Assembly (NCBI GenBank): GCA_023300185.1
Contig: CP097092.1
Location: forward strand, 1,426,001 to 1,490,000
DNA length: 64,000 nucleotides
DNA from: Lancefieldella parvula
Lineage (GTDB): Bacteria > Actinomycetota > Coriobacteriia > Coriobacteriales > Atopobiaceae
Direction of reading: 5' to 3'
Below, piece after piece: positions 46,064 to 55,405 of this stretch (its first letter is position 1; each line of letters opens with the position of its first letter). The notes below the pieces were generated by a model. That model was not told the DNA's origin, searched no databases, and was given only the letters and a program-made list of their open reading frames with translations. Made by a program: the position numbers and the translations under genes.

Positions 46064-46807
46064 TTAGTCAAACCAGATCTTTACAACGTTGCCGTCTCCG
46101 GACGTAATATCCACAAGTGTGCCACTCTCGCCAGTCTTTGCAGCGTCCATAAGCGCATCAAGGTTGATGTTAGAGAGCTGCTCCTGAGTCTCCTGATTAA
46201 GATAGCTTCCGCTAACCTGAATTCCCGAATTCAAAACAAACTTTGCCAGACCCAGGGGTACGCACATATCTACAACGTCGCCGTCATCGGAGACTACATA
46301 CACGTGCAAACCGTGCTTTGCAGAGCCGTTGCCAAGGCGGACGCCCTTCTTCTTGCTATTGTCAGCCTCGTCGTTCTTCTCGACTTTGACCATGCTCTTA
46401 CCAAAAAGCTTACCAAAGCTGAAACCTGAAGACTGAGTGGCAATACCCTGGTTGTCCTGCTCGACAGGCTCTTCTACGATCTCTGCGGGCTCGTCATCTG
46501 CAACGGAAACAACCTCAGCAGCGCTTTCCTGAGCAGCAGTACTCTCCTGAGCAGCAGTGCTCTCCTGGGCAGCAATACCCTCCTGAGTGGCAGCGCTTGC
46601 GCCGCTCAAAAGCTCGTCAACGGACACGCCAAGAAAGCGCGCAAGATCTGGCAACAGCGAGATGTCCGGATAGTTAATGTCGTTCTCCCACTTGCTCACC
46701 GCCTGCGGGCTCACGTTCAGCTCCTTTGCCAGACGCTCCTGCGTTGCAGTTTTAGCCAAACGAAGACGTGCAATACGACGACCAAGGGTCTCAGATGAAG
46801 TAGTCAT
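46064..46807 (-). CDS. XRE-family regulator with C-terminal sensing-like domain
   Basis: 247 residues. HTH: LGRRIARLRLAKTATQERLAKEL, SPQAVSKWENDINYPDI. Linker holds tandem AAQESTAAQES units. The C-terminal ~100 residues (LHVYVVSDDGDVVDMCVP, DITSGDGNVVKIWFD) resemble the SHOCT/YvlB-type tails with paired DGD(V) strands. ATG 46807 follows AAAGGAG. GTTGAG repeats upstream may be its own operator. Confidence 0.8.
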   Translation of the reverse strand: MTTSSETLGRRIARLRLAKTATQERLAKELNVSPQAVSKWENDINYPDISLLPDLARFLGVSVDELLSGASAATQEGIAAQESTAAQESTAAQESAAEVVSVADDEPAEIVEEPVEQDNQGIATQSSGFSFGKLFGKSMVKVEKNDEADNSKKKGVRLGNGSAKHGLHVYVVSDDGDVVDMCVPLGLAKFVLNSGIQVSGSYLNQETQEQLSNINLDALMDAAKTGESGTLVDITSGDGNVVKIWFD

Positions 46808-46813
46808 AGTTGC

Positions 46814-46957
46814 TCCTTTTCTCAACTCATTATCACTGAAATGGCATGCGGGCCGCTGATTTCACTATGAGTCGTAACAATACGTTCAACAAGAACGCAT
46901 CAGTTGAGTTGAGTATCGTAACGGTTTCCAGCCACTCAACAACAGGTTGAGTTCGCA
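46814..46957. promoter_or_regulatory. GTTGAG repeats upstream of the XRE gene
   Basis: CTCAACTCA at 46814, AGTTGAGTTGAGT near 46902, and the palindrome ACTCAA-CAACAGG-TTGAGT at 46936-46954. The repeated GTTGAG half-site within 150 bp of the XRE start suggests an autoregulatory site. Confidence 0.5.
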
Positions 46958-47054
46958 GGTAAACTATGCTTTTTGACTAAAAATTACTTGCTCAAAAAGT
47001 ATTCTCCCACTACCATTTAACCAAGAAACTTTTGATGTTTAGAAAGGTCTGTCT

Positions 47055-47444
47055 ATGGCTGGCGAGAAGAACTGGGTGTTCTGGACCAGTGGTGCACATA
47101 TTGTTTCTGGTTTTGAGCAATGCGCTACAGACGGTTTTGTTGGTGTCGATGCAGATGGCATCGTGTACCTTTTTGATAACAATCAAAACGTCTTTGCTTC
47201 AGCCCACGCTTCAGATATTGAGGGAACGGTCGGCAGTTGGAGAGGTACCTGGCTTACCATTGACGATAAAAGATATGTTCTAGAATTTGTGCCCCTTGCA
47301 GATAAGATTGCTCCTCGCCTGCTTATTGGAGCCATAAGCAATGTCTTTATGCAAGAGCTCCATCATGGAGATCAGGAGAAAGTCCCTAGAGAACTCCTTG
47401 AAGACTTCAAGATTGCCTTTGAGAACGCCAAGTATAGGCGCTAG
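47055..47444 (+). CDS. Hypothetical protein, 129 residues
   Basis: Small soluble protein (MAGEKNWVFWTSGAHIVSGF, then a beta-rich centre and helical end). Weak RBS AGAAAGGTCTG. It overlaps no other gene and ends upstream of element copy B. Not recognised. Confidence 0.55.
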   Translation: MAGEKNWVFWTSGAHIVSGFEQCATDGFVGVDADGIVYLFDNNQNVFASAHASDIEGTVGSWRGTWLTIDDKRYVLEFVPLADKIAPRLLIGAISNVFMQELHHGDQEKVPRELLEDFKIAFENAKYRR

Positions 47445-47484
47445 CTCAAACTAATTTTTTGAATTATTCATATCTTTGCGGATA

Positions 47485-47945
47485 TGAACTGCCCCCATTT
47501 CTTGGACACGAGAAATAGGAGGCAGTTCAAAACACACCTAAGTCAGATAATCTGTCAAAAAGACGTATACATGACGCTGAAAATACCTCAAACGTGCAGA
47601 TTATCTTCATTTGATGTGTAATATGGCCGCAATTGTGCAGAATATCTGTCATAGGTGTGTTCCTTAGAAGCGGAATTTCCCTATAGTTAAATCTTTTATA
47701 TGACGCTATTCATTTTCTAGCATATTAGGTTAAGTTTATGCATAGAGATGCATATCGGGTAGTACGACCGCCTAGCTGTCTGCTATCTTGATTAAGAACA
47801 TGTCGATTCTTCAGCAAGGCCTGCCAAAGCTGCGTTATTTTGTGCGCCAGGCCTAAAAGCCGACGCTAACACGTTGCAGAATCATAATCACCCGCACAAT
47901 GAACTGTCTCCCATTGCTTGGACATAAGAAATGGGAGGCAGTTCA
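47485..47945 (-). mobile_element. Hairpin-ended non-coding element, copy B (461 bp)
   Basis: Inverted relative to copies A and C. Terminal hairpins TGAACTGCCCCCATTTCTTG.. and ..GGGAGGCAGTTCA; flanked by a perfect ATA 3-bp duplication. Inside, the ACACACCTAAGTCAGATA segment and its inverted partner TATCTGTCATAGGTGTG recur. It lies between convergent genes (47055 and 48079), directly next to the 58-bp repeat. Confidence 0.85.
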
Positions 47946-48003
47946 ATAGCGGGTGGTTTTGTGTTTCGCGCGTTACACGCGCTCAACAGGCTAAAGCCTC
48001 GAA
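47946..48003. repeat. 58-bp intergenic repeat, copy 2
   Basis: One mismatch from 21364-21421. The element copy B joins it exactly at the ATA that forms the terminator loop in copy 1, so B has probably interrupted the left half of a terminator here. Confidence 0.8.
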
Positions 48004-48008
48004 CAAAA

Positions 48009-48036
48009 AAGACTCAAGTTTTTAACCTTGAGTCTT
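48009..48036 (-). terminator. Terminator of the 48079 operon
   Basis: AAGACTCAAG / CTTGAGTCTT stem with TTTTTAAC loop; minus strand runs into TTTTTTGTTC. Confidence 0.85.
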
Positions 48037-48078
48037 ATCAACGCTTTAACTAATTTACGAAGCCGCTAATTTACTTGA

Positions 48079-48441
48079 CTACTTACTTAAGCACTTCTTA
48101 ATTTCTTGCTTAAAAACAATAGAACGAGCAAGAAACGTAGCAGCTGCAGGAATAACCAATAGTGGTGCCACTACAAGAATACCCGCAACAGCCACTCCCT
48201 GGGCCGTAACTCTTCTACCAGGTCTTGATAGTATGCTGTTTAGAATATCGGTCATAGTGAATACAAACGAGCCATCGGTAAGCACATACGCAAGTATCAA
48301 CTCAAGCGAAAATAGAACAACAAAGACAAGTGCCATGGTATTTCCAGTCTTTTTGCAAATAGCAAGTCTCTGGTCAAATGAAAGATCATCTGCCTCGGGC
48401 ACTTTCTCAAACCATTTAACTGCGCGTTCTTCTGACGTCAT
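48079..48441 (-). CDS. Small two-helix membrane protein
   Basis: 120 residues, two membrane helices (MALVFVVLFSLELILAYV and VAVAGILVVAPLLVIPAAA) joined by a basic loop. Start overlaps the stop of the isochorismatase gene by one base (TAATG), so it is translated with it. Not recognised. Confidence 0.65.
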   Translation of the reverse strand: MTSEERAVKWFEKVPEADDLSFDQRLAICKKTGNTMALVFVVLFSLELILAYVLTDGSFVFTMTDILNSILSRPGRRVTAQGVAVAGILVVAPLLVIPAAATFLARSIVFKQEIKKCLSK

Positions 48442-49019
48442 TACGAGTTCTCAATCTCATTAAGCTCTGCATCAACCAATGTTGCCCCAAGGGTATTTTT
48501 GAAATGCGCAAGCGCAAACTGATGGTTCTCTGGCGTTAGCGACGCAACCGCTGGCTCAACAACCTCAATGTGATAACCCAGGTTGTAAGCGTCCACTGCC
48601 GTGTGCAGTACACAGATGTCGGTAAGAACACCGGTTAGGATAACCGTGTTAATGCCGCGCTCCCTCAGACGAATATCAAGATCAGTTCCCGAGAAGGACG
48701 AGTAGTGACGCTTGTCCATCCAGAGCACATGGCTATCATCTTTGTGCTGCTGATAGAAATCATTTAGAGGACCAAACAGGTCTCTACCACTTGTTCCAAT
48801 AATATTGTGAGGTGGGAAAAGCTTAGTCTCTGGATGGAAGTTGTCCTCTGGATCGTGAGCATCAATAGCAAAGAAAATATAATCGCCACGATCAAAAGCG
48901 CACTTTGTAGCCTCATAAATAGCATCTGAAATAGCCTGAGCTGGCTTACCTGCTGTGAGCTTTCCATCATCTGCTACAAAATCATAGGTGTAATCAATCG
49001 AAATCAAAGCTTTCTGCAT
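48441..49019 (-). CDS. Isochorismatase/nicotinamidase-family hydrolase
   Basis: 192 residues. Catalytic triad visible: Asp9 (DYTYDF), Lys in MDKRHYSSF (~102) and Cys in GVLTDICVLHTAVDA (~134), with the conserved cis-peptide region. Metal-ligand-like HDP near 54-55. This fits a nicotinamidase (NAD salvage) or a close amidase; the choice is inferred. Confidence 0.85.
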   Translation of the reverse strand: MQKALISIDYTYDFVADDGKLTAGKPAQAISDAIYEATKCAFDRGDYIFFAIDAHDPEDNFHPETKLFPPHNIIGTSGRDLFGPLNDFYQQHKDDSHVLWMDKRHYSSFSGTDLDIRLRERGINTVILTGVLTDICVLHTAVDAYNLGYHIEVVEPAVASLTPENHQFALAHFKNTLGATLVDAELNEIENS

Positions 49020-49164
49020 GTTTGGTCACGCTTCTTTCTTGAGTTTAAAAGAGCAGCCAGTAAAAGAATAGACGCCACCCATTGTACAGGTGACGTCTCT
49101 GTATTCCACGTTTAACACGTAAATGTTTTATGTGTACGTACTTGTCTCATTATCAAAGGCACAC

Positions 49165-50115
49165 TTACTTCTTCTGAGAGATTATCAGGTCGACGTTTTC
49201 TGTCTTAGTGTCTTCCATGCTCTTACCACCTTTGATGTGGTAGTACTCAACAACTGCATTTACCTCAGTCTGATCAGCAAGAGGTTTTTTCTGATAAGAA
49301 TCGTTAATAACAAATGCAAAGACCCTCTCGCCGCTCTCAAGATAGTTGGAATCGTTAGCCCATACGGAATTCTCAGAATTATCTAACTTAAAGGTGCAAT
49401 TTACCCAGTTTTCAGACCTATTGATAATCTCAAAGACGTAGCCTTCAGAGTAACCATCTGGAGATTTAGCAATTCCAACATACCTAACATAGAGATCGTC
49501 ATTATCGATAAGAACCTTGTCCACCTCGGTCTTCAGCTTAAAGCGCATCTTGTATTCGCCCTTAGTAGAAGAGAAGTTATACGCAATAGTGCCTTTGTCT
49601 GCCATTGCGTCAAAAGGCTTGTACTTAAAGCTGGAATAATCACCAGATGTTTTAGTGACTTGCTTCAAGACTGCCTTGGAACCGTCAGAACCCTCAACGG
49701 TCATCTGACCTGAGGAATCAACAGTTGCCGTGTAACTTCCGGCATTGCCTGCAAGGGTGATAGTGAGCTTTCCATTAGCATCAACAGACCAAGTAAAAGG
49801 CTTCTGAGCGCCAAAACGGATAAAATTGCCTGTGCCGTCATCAGCAAAGTCATAGCCATAAATTGACTTCATGGATTCTACTGCCGTTGGGTAAACACTC
49901 TCGGGGATATCTCCCTGGCTTGGATCACTAATAGACTTTGCTTCCCAAACGCCCACAAACGGAGCAAGAGCAGCCTTCTTCTCTTCTGCTTCCTTCTGAG
50001 CAGCGATCTCTTCAGGAGATGGTCCGCCGATGTTAGGAGTGCAAGCCGTAAACACAATGCTGGTAGAAAGCACAAGTGTAAGTACAAGCATAAAAAGTAG
50101 TCTACGCTGTTTCAA
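49165..50115 (-). CDS. Tandem paralogous lipoprotein 1
   Basis: 316 residues. TTG 50115 start with GGAGGGAC six bases upstream; longer reading frames to 50199 would put basic residues before the signal. Signal peptide LLFMLVLTLVLSTSIVFTAC (lipobox FTAC), then coiled segment EEIAAQKEAEEKKAAL and a beta-rich domain (FVGVWEAKSISDPSQG, GTGNFIRFGAQKPFTWSVDA, AGSYTATVDSSGQMT). Related to the next three genes; this is the last of four. Function unknown; surface-exposed. Confidence 0.85.
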   Translation of the reverse strand: MKQRRLLFMLVLTLVLSTSIVFTACTPNIGGPSPEEIAAQKEAEEKKAALAPFVGVWEAKSISDPSQGDIPESVYPTAVESMKSIYGYDFADDGTGNFIRFGAQKPFTWSVDANGKLTITLAGNAGSYTATVDSSGQMTVEGSDGSKAVLKQVTKTSGDYSSFKYKPFDAMADKGTIAYNFSSTKGEYKMRFKLKTEVDKVLIDNDDLYVRYVGIAKSPDGYSEGYVFEIINRSENWVNCTFKLDNSENSVWANDSNYLESGERVFAFVINDSYQKKPLADQTEVNAVVEYYHIKGGKSMEDTKTENVDLIISQKK

Positions 50116-50220
50116 GAAAGTCCCTCCAACACCAAAGCTCTCTAGATTGACAATGTCTTTTCTTGGCGACACTTTTTTGACGAAGTTCATTCTGCTCAAT
50201 CTAGGTATCGTCTGAGTGCA

Positions 50221-51168
50221 TTACTTATTCTGTGAAATCGTCAAATCAAACTGCTCGGTCTTCTCGTCTTCAAGACTGGTTCCATCTGCAACATGGGAAT
50301 ACTTAAAAGTTCCCTGAGATTCAGAAAGCTTAGCCAGAGGTACATCTGCTTTGGAGGTATCGACTACAAACTCATAGAATCTCTCACCAGGCTCAAGAAC
50401 ATTAAGAGCTGTTCCAAACACAGTGGAATCCGAATTATCCAGCCTAAAGTCATATGAGGCCGTCTTATCGGACTTGTTGATTACCTCAAAAACATAACCT
50501 TCGGTTTGACCGCTTGGTGTTGTGGCGATTCCAACATATCTGACGTACATGTCGTCATTATCAACAACAACCCTGTTGACCTCGGTAACTACCTTAAAAT
50601 TCATATAAAAGTCATCATGGGAGGAATAATTTCCTCCAATAGTTCCCTTACCCGTAAGTACATCAAATGGAGCATATTTAAGAGAAGAGTAATCACCTGA
50701 GGTTTTAGTTACTTGGGTAAGCACTGCCTTGGAACCGTCAGAGCCCTCAATGGTCATCTGGCCTGAGGAATCAACGGTTGCTGTATAGCTTCCGGCGTTG
50801 CCAGCAAGGGTGATGGTAATCTTGCCATCGGCATCAGCGGTCCAGGTAAAGGGCTTCTGAGCACCGAAACGGACGAATAGTCCAGTGCCGTCGTCGGAAA
50901 AGTCATAGCCGTAAATGGCCTGGAATGTGTCTCTTGCTGTTGGATAGACACTCTCGGGAATCTCGCCCTTCTTTGGATCACTAATAGACTTTGCTTCCCA
51001 AACGCCCACAAACGGAGCAAGAGCAGCTTTCTTCTCTTCTGCTTCCTTCTGAGCTGCAATTTCTTCAGCCGAAGGCCCACCAATGTTAGGAGTGCAAGCT
51101 GTAAACATAACACCAGCAGAGAGCGCCAAGACAAGCGCAACAACTGGCAGTATTTTATGTTTTTTCAT
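50221..51168 (-). CDS. Tandem paralogous lipoprotein 2
   Basis: 315 residues (ATG 51168, RBS GAAAGGA). Signal ends in MFTAC; same EEIAAQKEAEEKKAALAPFV region as copy 1, nearly identical there at DNA level, and diverging toward the C-terminus (VDTSKADVPLAKLSES). Interlocks with copies 1, 3 and 4 as a minus-strand array of four. Confidence 0.85.
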   Translation of the reverse strand: MKKHKILPVVALVLALSAGVMFTACTPNIGGPSAEEIAAQKEAEEKKAALAPFVGVWEAKSISDPKKGEIPESVYPTARDTFQAIYGYDFSDDGTGLFVRFGAQKPFTWTADADGKITITLAGNAGSYTATVDSSGQMTIEGSDGSKAVLTQVTKTSGDYSSLKYAPFDVLTGKGTIGGNYSSHDDFYMNFKVVTEVNRVVVDNDDMYVRYVGIATTPSGQTEGYVFEVINKSDKTASYDFRLDNSDSTVFGTALNVLEPGERFYEFVVDTSKADVPLAKLSESQGTFKYSHVADGTSLEDEKTEQFDLTISQNK

Positions 51169-51218
51169 CAAGTGTCCTTTCAATGGTAGTGATCAATCTG
51201 AAGATATGCGTTCTTTTG

Positions 51219-52154
51219 CTACTCAGACTTAGGAGGGATATTTAGGTCAAGCTGTACTTTCTCCCTTTCCGAAACAGGTGTATAGGTTGTTCCGTTACTG
51301 TAACCAATAGAAACCGTGGCTTTTGGATTGGAAAGTGCCACAAGAGATCCAGGTGTCTGCGAGACATTAGGAACGAACAAATAGAACTTCTCACCAGGTT
51401 GTAAGGAGGCTTGACCAAAGGCATTCAGAGGACCAACTCGATCTCCAAGAGAGAACTCTCCGTAAAATGAGTCAGGACACTTGTTGATAATCTCAAAAAC
51501 GTAACCTTCTTGAGAGCTTCCCGGTACCTGAGCGATAGCGTACAGATTCATATACAGCTTATCTGTATCGATAAGAACTTTATTGACCTCTCGAGTTATT
51601 TCAAAATTTTTAAACTTGAGATCGTTATACCTAACCATGGTTGGTACGGTACCTTTATTGGTAAGTTGATCAAATGGCTGATAGGTAGCACTTGCATAGT
51701 CTCCAGCAGTAGTTGAAATCTGCTTAAGCTCGGCGTCAGTCTCATCATCGCCAGTGCCCTTGAGCCTTAACCTGCCAGTCTCAGCGTCAATCTGTCCCGT
51801 AAAAGAACCCGCAGTACCCTCAAGGGTAACGGTAATCTTTCCTTCTGCATCAACAGTCCAGGTAAAAGGCTTCATTATGCCAAAGCGAGTAAACAGGCCA
51901 GTTCCATCCTCAGCAAAGCTGAAAGCATAAATTGCATGGAACTGTTCTTTATAATCGTCGTAGGCAGCTCCCTCACTCAGATTTCCTAGTCCGGGTTCAA
52001 AGATGTCATAAGCTTCCCAAACACCTACGATCTGACCAGCAGACTTTTTATTTCCTGCAGGACTGTTATCCCCTGATGAGCATGCACTAAGCACTGCACT
52101 TACGGAAAGCACCAGTGCAAGCAGACATCCTAACAGCATTTGACGCTTTTTCAT
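51219..52154 (-). CDS. Tandem paralogous lipoprotein 3
   Basis: 311 residues (ATG 52154, RBS GAAGGAAG). Signal with lipobox LSAC. It lacks the AQKEAEEKKA coiled part and has a divergent beta domain (VGVWEAYDIFEPGLGNL, DGTGLFTRFGIMKPFTWTVDA), the most distant member of the array. Same overall fold order otherwise. Confidence 0.85.
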   Translation of the reverse strand: MKKRQMLLGCLLALVLSVSAVLSACSSGDNSPAGNKKSAGQIVGVWEAYDIFEPGLGNLSEGAAYDDYKEQFHAIYAFSFAEDGTGLFTRFGIMKPFTWTVDAEGKITVTLEGTAGSFTGQIDAETGRLRLKGTGDDETDAELKQISTTAGDYASATYQPFDQLTNKGTVPTMVRYNDLKFKNFEITREVNKVLIDTDKLYMNLYAIAQVPGSSQEGYVFEIINKCPDSFYGEFSLGDRVGPLNAFGQASLQPGEKFYLFVPNVSQTPGSLVALSNPKATVSIGYSNGTTYTPVSEREKVQLDLNIPPKSE

Positions 52155-52201
52155 TAAACTTCCTTCCATACGTGCAGCGATATAAAACTAACTCTTAGCT
52201 G

Positions 52202-53153
52202 TTACTTGCTCTGCCCAGTAGGCAAATCAAACGTCACGGTTTTCTCGTCATTATGAAGGGCACCATTGCTAGAGTGGTCATACTCAAGAGTGCCTTTTAC
52301 ATCTGTGACTTCAGAAAGTGACTTATCTCTACGTTGGTTATTAAGAACATACTCATAGACTCTCTCACCTGGCTCTAACACGTTAAATCCATAAGCCCAA
52401 TAGCCATCGGTTGGATCTTGAATAGTAAATTGATAGCCGGTTGTATAAGGAGTTCTATTAATAACCTCAAAGACATAGCCTTCAAAACCCTTAAGGTCTT
52501 TAAGGGAAGCGATGCCAATAAGCCTTACATAGAGCTCATCGGTATCAACAATGACCTGATCAAGCTCAGTGGTGATAGTAAAGCGTAGTTTAGTTTCATG
52601 CGATGACTTGTTTTTAGAAATATTGCCTGTTCCTGTTAATGGATTAAATGGCTCATACCTAATATGAGAATAATCACCTGAGGTCTGTGCTTACCTGAGT
52701 AAGGATAGCTTTAGAACCATCAGAGCCCTCAACGGTCATCTGACCTGAGGAATCAACGCTTGCTGTATAGCTTCCGGCATTACCTGCAAGGGTGATAGTA
52801 AGCTTTCCATCGGCATCAACAGACCAGGTAAAGGGCTTCTGAGCGCCGAAGCGAACAAACAAACCAGTGCCATCGTCAGAGAAGTCATAGCCATAAATTG
52901 CTAGATAAACATCTCTAACATCTTTGTACATGTCTTCAGTGACTGTGCCCTTATTTTCATCTTCGATTGACTTGGCTTCCCAAATGCCTACATAAGGAGC
53001 AAGAGCAGCTTTCTTCTCTTCTGCTTCCTTCTGAGCGGCAATCTCTTCAGGTGATGGTAAACCAAAAATATTAGGGCTACACGCAGTAAATACAACACCT
53101 GATGAAAGCGCAAGTACCAGTGCACAAGTAAGTGCTAGTTGACGTCTTTTCAT
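52202..53153 (-). pseudogene. Tandem paralogous lipoprotein 4 (frameshift)
   Basis: ATG 53153 (AAAGG RBS) opens MKRRQLALTCALVLALSSG, lipobox FTAC, then the shared AQKEAEEKKAALAPYVGIWE region. At about 52680 the frame changes: the GDYSSxKYxPF segment of copies 1 and 2 continues in another frame to a TAA at 52202 (ends GQSK). A single-base change would restore ~316 residues. First gene of the array, with its promoter in the divergent 53154-53289 spacer. Confidence 0.75.
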
Positions 53154-53289
53154 TAAGCAACCTTTCAGTGGGAGCAGTGCCAAATTAAAAAATTTAAGCC
53201 TCTACTATCCAATATGTTACAATAAATCTCTCAAATAGGATAATTATTTATATCCTGAATAGTTCTACCAGCTACAAGGAGGACGCTTT

Positions 53290-53889
53290 ATGTCACTTCC
53301 AACTCCACCAGAAGCACCACAAAAACCCGCTCAAAAACAGGAAATTCCAAGTAACGTTTATCTTTACGATAAAAACGACACCTCCCCAATTCCTCTTACT
53401 TACGATGTAATTGATTTTGGTAAACCTCAAGGAGGCGCTAGTCCTCTTGTTGGTTGGGCAACTGGTGCATTTTTTGCTGTTGGCGGCCTCTGGAATTTCT
53501 TTAATTTAAATGGTGAGGGTACCATTTTTGCAGGAATTCTTTTGTGCGCCATTGGCGGCTTACTTATTGCAGCTGGTTTCTTTATGAATGGCTATAGCAT
53601 TATTGCTAATGCAAATGGATTCAGGTCTGGAACGGCCAATAGCGGAGAAGTTACCGAGTGGCCTGTTGATCGTGGTTACTTTACTGTTAAAGTCCGCGTT
53701 GGCGCTAACAAGACGACTCGCATGGCCATGAACAGCGCAACTCTTACTATTACCAGGCCAGATAACCTTCCTCTTTCTGTTCAGCAAGTTACCTTCACTG
53801 GTTCTAACACCGCTGAACTGAGGCAGCGCTGTGAAGTACAGGCTGACCGCATCTGGAACTGGGCTGTTGCAAAGGGATATATTTTTTAA
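53290..53889 (+). CDS. Two-helix membrane protein, divergent to the lipoprotein array
   Basis: 199 residues. Pro-rich N-terminus, then two membrane helices (LVGWATGAFFAVGGLWNFF and IFAGILLCAIGGLLIAAGFF) and a ~90-residue C-terminal soluble part that looks PH-like (VTEWPVDRGYFTVKVRV..). RBS AAGGAGG. Shares the divergent promoter region with lipoprotein 4. Function unknown. Confidence 0.7.
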   Translation: MSLPTPPEAPQKPAQKQEIPSNVYLYDKNDTSPIPLTYDVIDFGKPQGGASPLVGWATGAFFAVGGLWNFFNLNGEGTIFAGILLCAIGGLLIAAGFFMNGYSIIANANGFRSGTANSGEVTEWPVDRGYFTVKVRVGANKTTRMAMNSATLTITRPDNLPLSVQQVTFTGSNTAELRQRCEVQADRIWNWAVAKGYIF

Positions 53890-53958
53890 CGTGTTTTAAA
53901 GGCTCAACCGGCTACAAACCGCAGGCCACAAATTGCCAAAAGGAACGCTCCTAGAAAA

Positions 53959-54420
53959 TGAACTGCCTCCCATTTCTTGGACACGAGAAATAGGAGGCAG
54001 TTCATATGCGGGTGATTATGATTCTGCAGCGTGTTAGCATTGGCTTTTAGGCCTGGCGCACAAAATAGCGCAGCTTTCTTCTGTTCTGCTGAAGAATCGA
54101 CATGTTCTTAATCAAGATAGCCAGGAAGCTAGGCGGTTGCACCGCTTGATATACATTTCTATGCATAAACTTAACCTAATATGCTAGAAAATGAATAGCG
54201 TTATATAAAAGATTTAACTATAGGTAAATTCCGCACCTAAGGAACACACCTAAGTCAGATATTCTGCTCAATTGCGGGCATTTTACACACCTAATGAAGA
54301 TAATCTGCATGATTGAGGTATTTTCAGCGTAATGTATACGTCTTTTTGACAGATTATCTGACTTAGGTGTGTTTTGAACTGCCTCCTATTTCTCGTGTCC
54401 AAGAAATAGGAGGCAGTTCA
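53959..54420 (+). mobile_element. Hairpin-ended non-coding element, copy C (462 bp)
   Basis: Same orientation as copy A. Perfect AAA on both sides (3-bp duplication). Ends are palindromes built on TGAACTGCCTCC. The flanks CGCTCCTAGAAA (53946-53957) and TTTCTAGAGGCG (54430-54441) are near-complements, so this copy also appears to sit inside a stem-loop. It lies between the convergent 53290 and LPNTG genes. Confidence 0.85.
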
Positions 54421-54471
54421 AAAATCTTATTTCTAGAGGCGTATTTGTTACTTATTAGCTCTTGCAGTTTA

Positions 54472-55375
54472 TTACTTCATTTTCTTGCGGAGACCAAGTG
54501 CAACAAGAGTAGTGCCAGCTGCTGCGATAACACCTGCTACAGAGCTTGCGTCACCTGTATTAGGCAGAACGCTCTTCTCGCGCCTTGGTGCAGGAGTTTG
54601 GGTTGCATCAGAGGCAGGCACAACTGGAGTGGGCTCTGGTTCTGGCTGAGGCTCAGGTTCTGGCTCTGGTTCTGGCTCAGGATTTGGTGCCCAAAGCGGA
54701 GCAAAGTAGTAATAGTAAGTTGTTGTGTCATCACGCAGGTCATCGGTAACGGACCACGAGATAATATCAGCAAAATTCACGTGAACAATTCCATTAGCAT
54801 CAACGGTGTAAGGCATTGACTGGTCGGAAGTTGCGTTATCCCTTTGAGCATTTGAAAGCAATTCTGACGAGTAACCTACCAGCGTGTAACCATCTCGATG
54901 AATATTTCCATCAAAAGTGAAGCTCTTATGGTCGTCTGAAATCGTTGCAGGGATATAGTTATTTCCATTGTATTGAGTGCCATATGCACCGACAACAAGA
55001 TTAATCCTAGTATTCCAACCAACTTCAGGATCATAAAAACGAACAATAGTTGCGCCATTGTCATCTGTTGAGGTGGTGCTGGCAGCAGCTTCAGTTGAAG
55101 TGGTTGTCTTCAGTTGTAGCAGTCGTCTCAGCTGCGGTGACTGCTTCAGTTGTAGCGGACGACTCGGTCGAGACGGTTGTCTCAACTGCGGTGGTCGCTT
55201 CGGTCGCCGCAGACGACTCAGTCGAGACGGTTGCCTCAGCTGTGGCAGTTGCTTCTGTCACCTCAGTACCCTCTGCAAGCGCAAGAGAAGAAAATATTGG
55301 CGAGAAGACCAATGCTCCTGCAAGAACACCAGAAAGAATAAGAAGCTTTGTGCTGTTGTGAAAATACTTAGACAT
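54472..55375 (-). pseudogene. LPNTG wall-anchored protein 1 (one frameshift)
   Basis: Start MSKYFHNSTKLLILSGVLAG with signal to LALAEG, then a Glu/Ser/Thr/Ala repeat (ATEATT, STESSAATE). Near 55110 an extra base shifts the frame; the other frame continues TTTSTEAAASTTSTDD, a beta domain, a (PE)n spacer PEPEPEPEPEPQPEPEPTP and sorting signal LPNTGDASS plus helix and KKMK. Sortase substrate. Sequence-repeat tracts make this region prone to slippage, real or by sequencing. Confidence 0.8.
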
Positions 55376-55405
55376 AGGGATTTATTTCTACTAGGAAGCG
55401 ACTAT

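Noticed and set aside
33688..54420. IS200/IS605-type single-strand element for the hairpin-ended repeats
   Set aside because: 3-bp flanking duplications and matching inverted ends fit cut-and-paste transposition; IS200/605 elements make no target duplication.
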